In this document: one piece after another, positions 14,366 to 14,785 of the stretch
How positions within the stretch are numbered: position 1 is the first letter of the stretch
Layout of the letters: each line of letters opens with the position of its first letter
Notes under the pieces: model-generated
Seen by the model: only the letters and a program-made list of their open reading frames with translations
The model's database searches: none
Told to the model about the DNA's origin: nothing
Source: an uncultured Ruminococcus sp.
GTDB lineage: Bacteria; Bacillota; Clostridia; Oscillospirales; Ruminococcaceae
Length of the DNA: 14,785 bases
Reading direction: 5' to 3'
NCBI GenBank assembly: GCA_902772615.1
Contig: CACYBC010000002.1
Coordinates: 1 to 14,785, forward strand
Translations under genes and position numbers: made by a program

Positions 14366-14785
14366 TTACCCCTTGATGTATATTGATGTGCTTCCGCACG
14401 GCAGGACGAAGCCTGTGCCGGTCACGGTAAGCCCTATCTCGTCTGCAGTTACTCTTCCCGGATACCTGCTCATCGCGCAGGATAGCAGATAGCCCGATGC
14501 AGACGGCGAGATGCCGGTGGTATAACTGTTGAGCGCAAAGAACAGCGGGTCATCGCTCAGTATGCCGGTGCAGGCATTCACAAGCTCCGAGATATCATCC
14601 TCATATTTCCAGATCTCTCCCGACGGACCGCGTCCGTAGCTGGGAGGATCCATTATTATCGCATCGTACCTGTTTCCGCGTCTGGCTTCCCGCAGGACGA
14701 ACTTCATGCAATCGTCCACTATCCACCTGCACGGTCTGTCTGACAGCCCGTTCAGCGCTGAATTGCGCTTTGCCTGCGCAACCAT
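14366..14785 (-). CDS. Class I SAM-dependent methyltransferase, N-terminus cut by window end
   Basis: The C-terminal 139 residues of a methyltransferase resembling the RlmI/COG1092-type RNA methyltransferases (Methyltrans_SAM family). The first residues, MVAQAKRNSALNGL, match the segment just after the SAM-binding acidic residue (usually VDxSxGMVxxAKxN), so the frame continues beyond base 14785 and this Met is internal. DDCMKFVLREARRGNRYDAIIMDPPSYGRG has the catalytic DPPSYG motif (about 46-51), followed by the GEIWK element. The substrate is probably rRNA or another nucleic acid, but without the N-terminal part (a PUA domain would be telling) this is open. The stop is 2 bases before ecfA1, so it is in the same operon. 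Confidence 0.85.
   Translation of the reverse strand: MVAQAKRNSALNGLSDRPCRWIVDDCMKFVLREARRGNRYDAIIMDPPSYGRGPSGEIWKYEDDISELVNACTGILSDDPLFFALNSYTTGISPSASGYLLSCAMSRYPGRVTADEIGLTVTGTGFVLPCGSTSIYIKG

Overview
The window looks like core chromosome of a low-to-mid-GC Gram-positive anaerobe, most likely a member of class Clostridia (Eubacteriales). The basis is the gene content: an EcfA1-EcfA2-EcfT-TruA cluster, a paired YmfF/YmfH M16 peptidase-like operon, a zinc-finger ClpE-type unfoldase, a DUF5711-like protein next to CvpA, strong GGAGG-type ribosome binding sites, and occasional GTG and TTG starts. Genus cannot be set from sequence reading alone. Nearly all protein genes lie on the minus strand; only tRNA-His is on the plus strand.

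Layout from left to right. 1-1440: a tRNA-rich segment with tRNA-Arg(TCT) cut by the window edge, galE, tRNA-Gln(TTG) and the divergent tRNA-His(GTG). Three near-consensus sigma-70-type promoters can be read by eye, one in front of each tRNA. A hairpin terminator at 1437-1471 sits between tRNA-His and the convergent MATE transporter gene. 1478-4057: the MATE exporter, a terminator hairpin, then lgt with an extra acidic tail. 4063-6616: ymfH and ymfF, overlapping and co-transcribed with lgt. 6617-6957: the only long non-coding gap. It holds two GC-rich hairpins, a perfect palindrome carrying SD and anti-SD sequence, a possible 22-codon reading frame and a tentative ymfF promoter.

6958-14785: one long, tightly packed minus-strand operon. 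In transcription order it is a SAM-dependent methyltransferase (cut by the window end), ecfA1, ecfA2, ecfT, truA, a DUF5711-like membrane-anchored protein, cvpA and the ClpE-type unfoldase. Most junctions are 4-base ATGA overlaps or 1-2 base gaps, so translational coupling is likely. The ECF genes make the shared energising module of group II vitamin and metal importers; no substrate-binding S component is in view, so it must be encoded elsewhere. TruA modifies tRNA anticodon arms. DUF5711 and CvpA are envelope proteins of unclear role.

Most of the content is housekeeping and I found no obvious new defence or mobile system. The observations most worth a second look are the structured gap at 6617-6957, the uncharacterised DUF5711-CvpA pair placed before ClpE, the repeat-containing acidic tail on Lgt, and galE apparently transcribed from a tRNA promoter.
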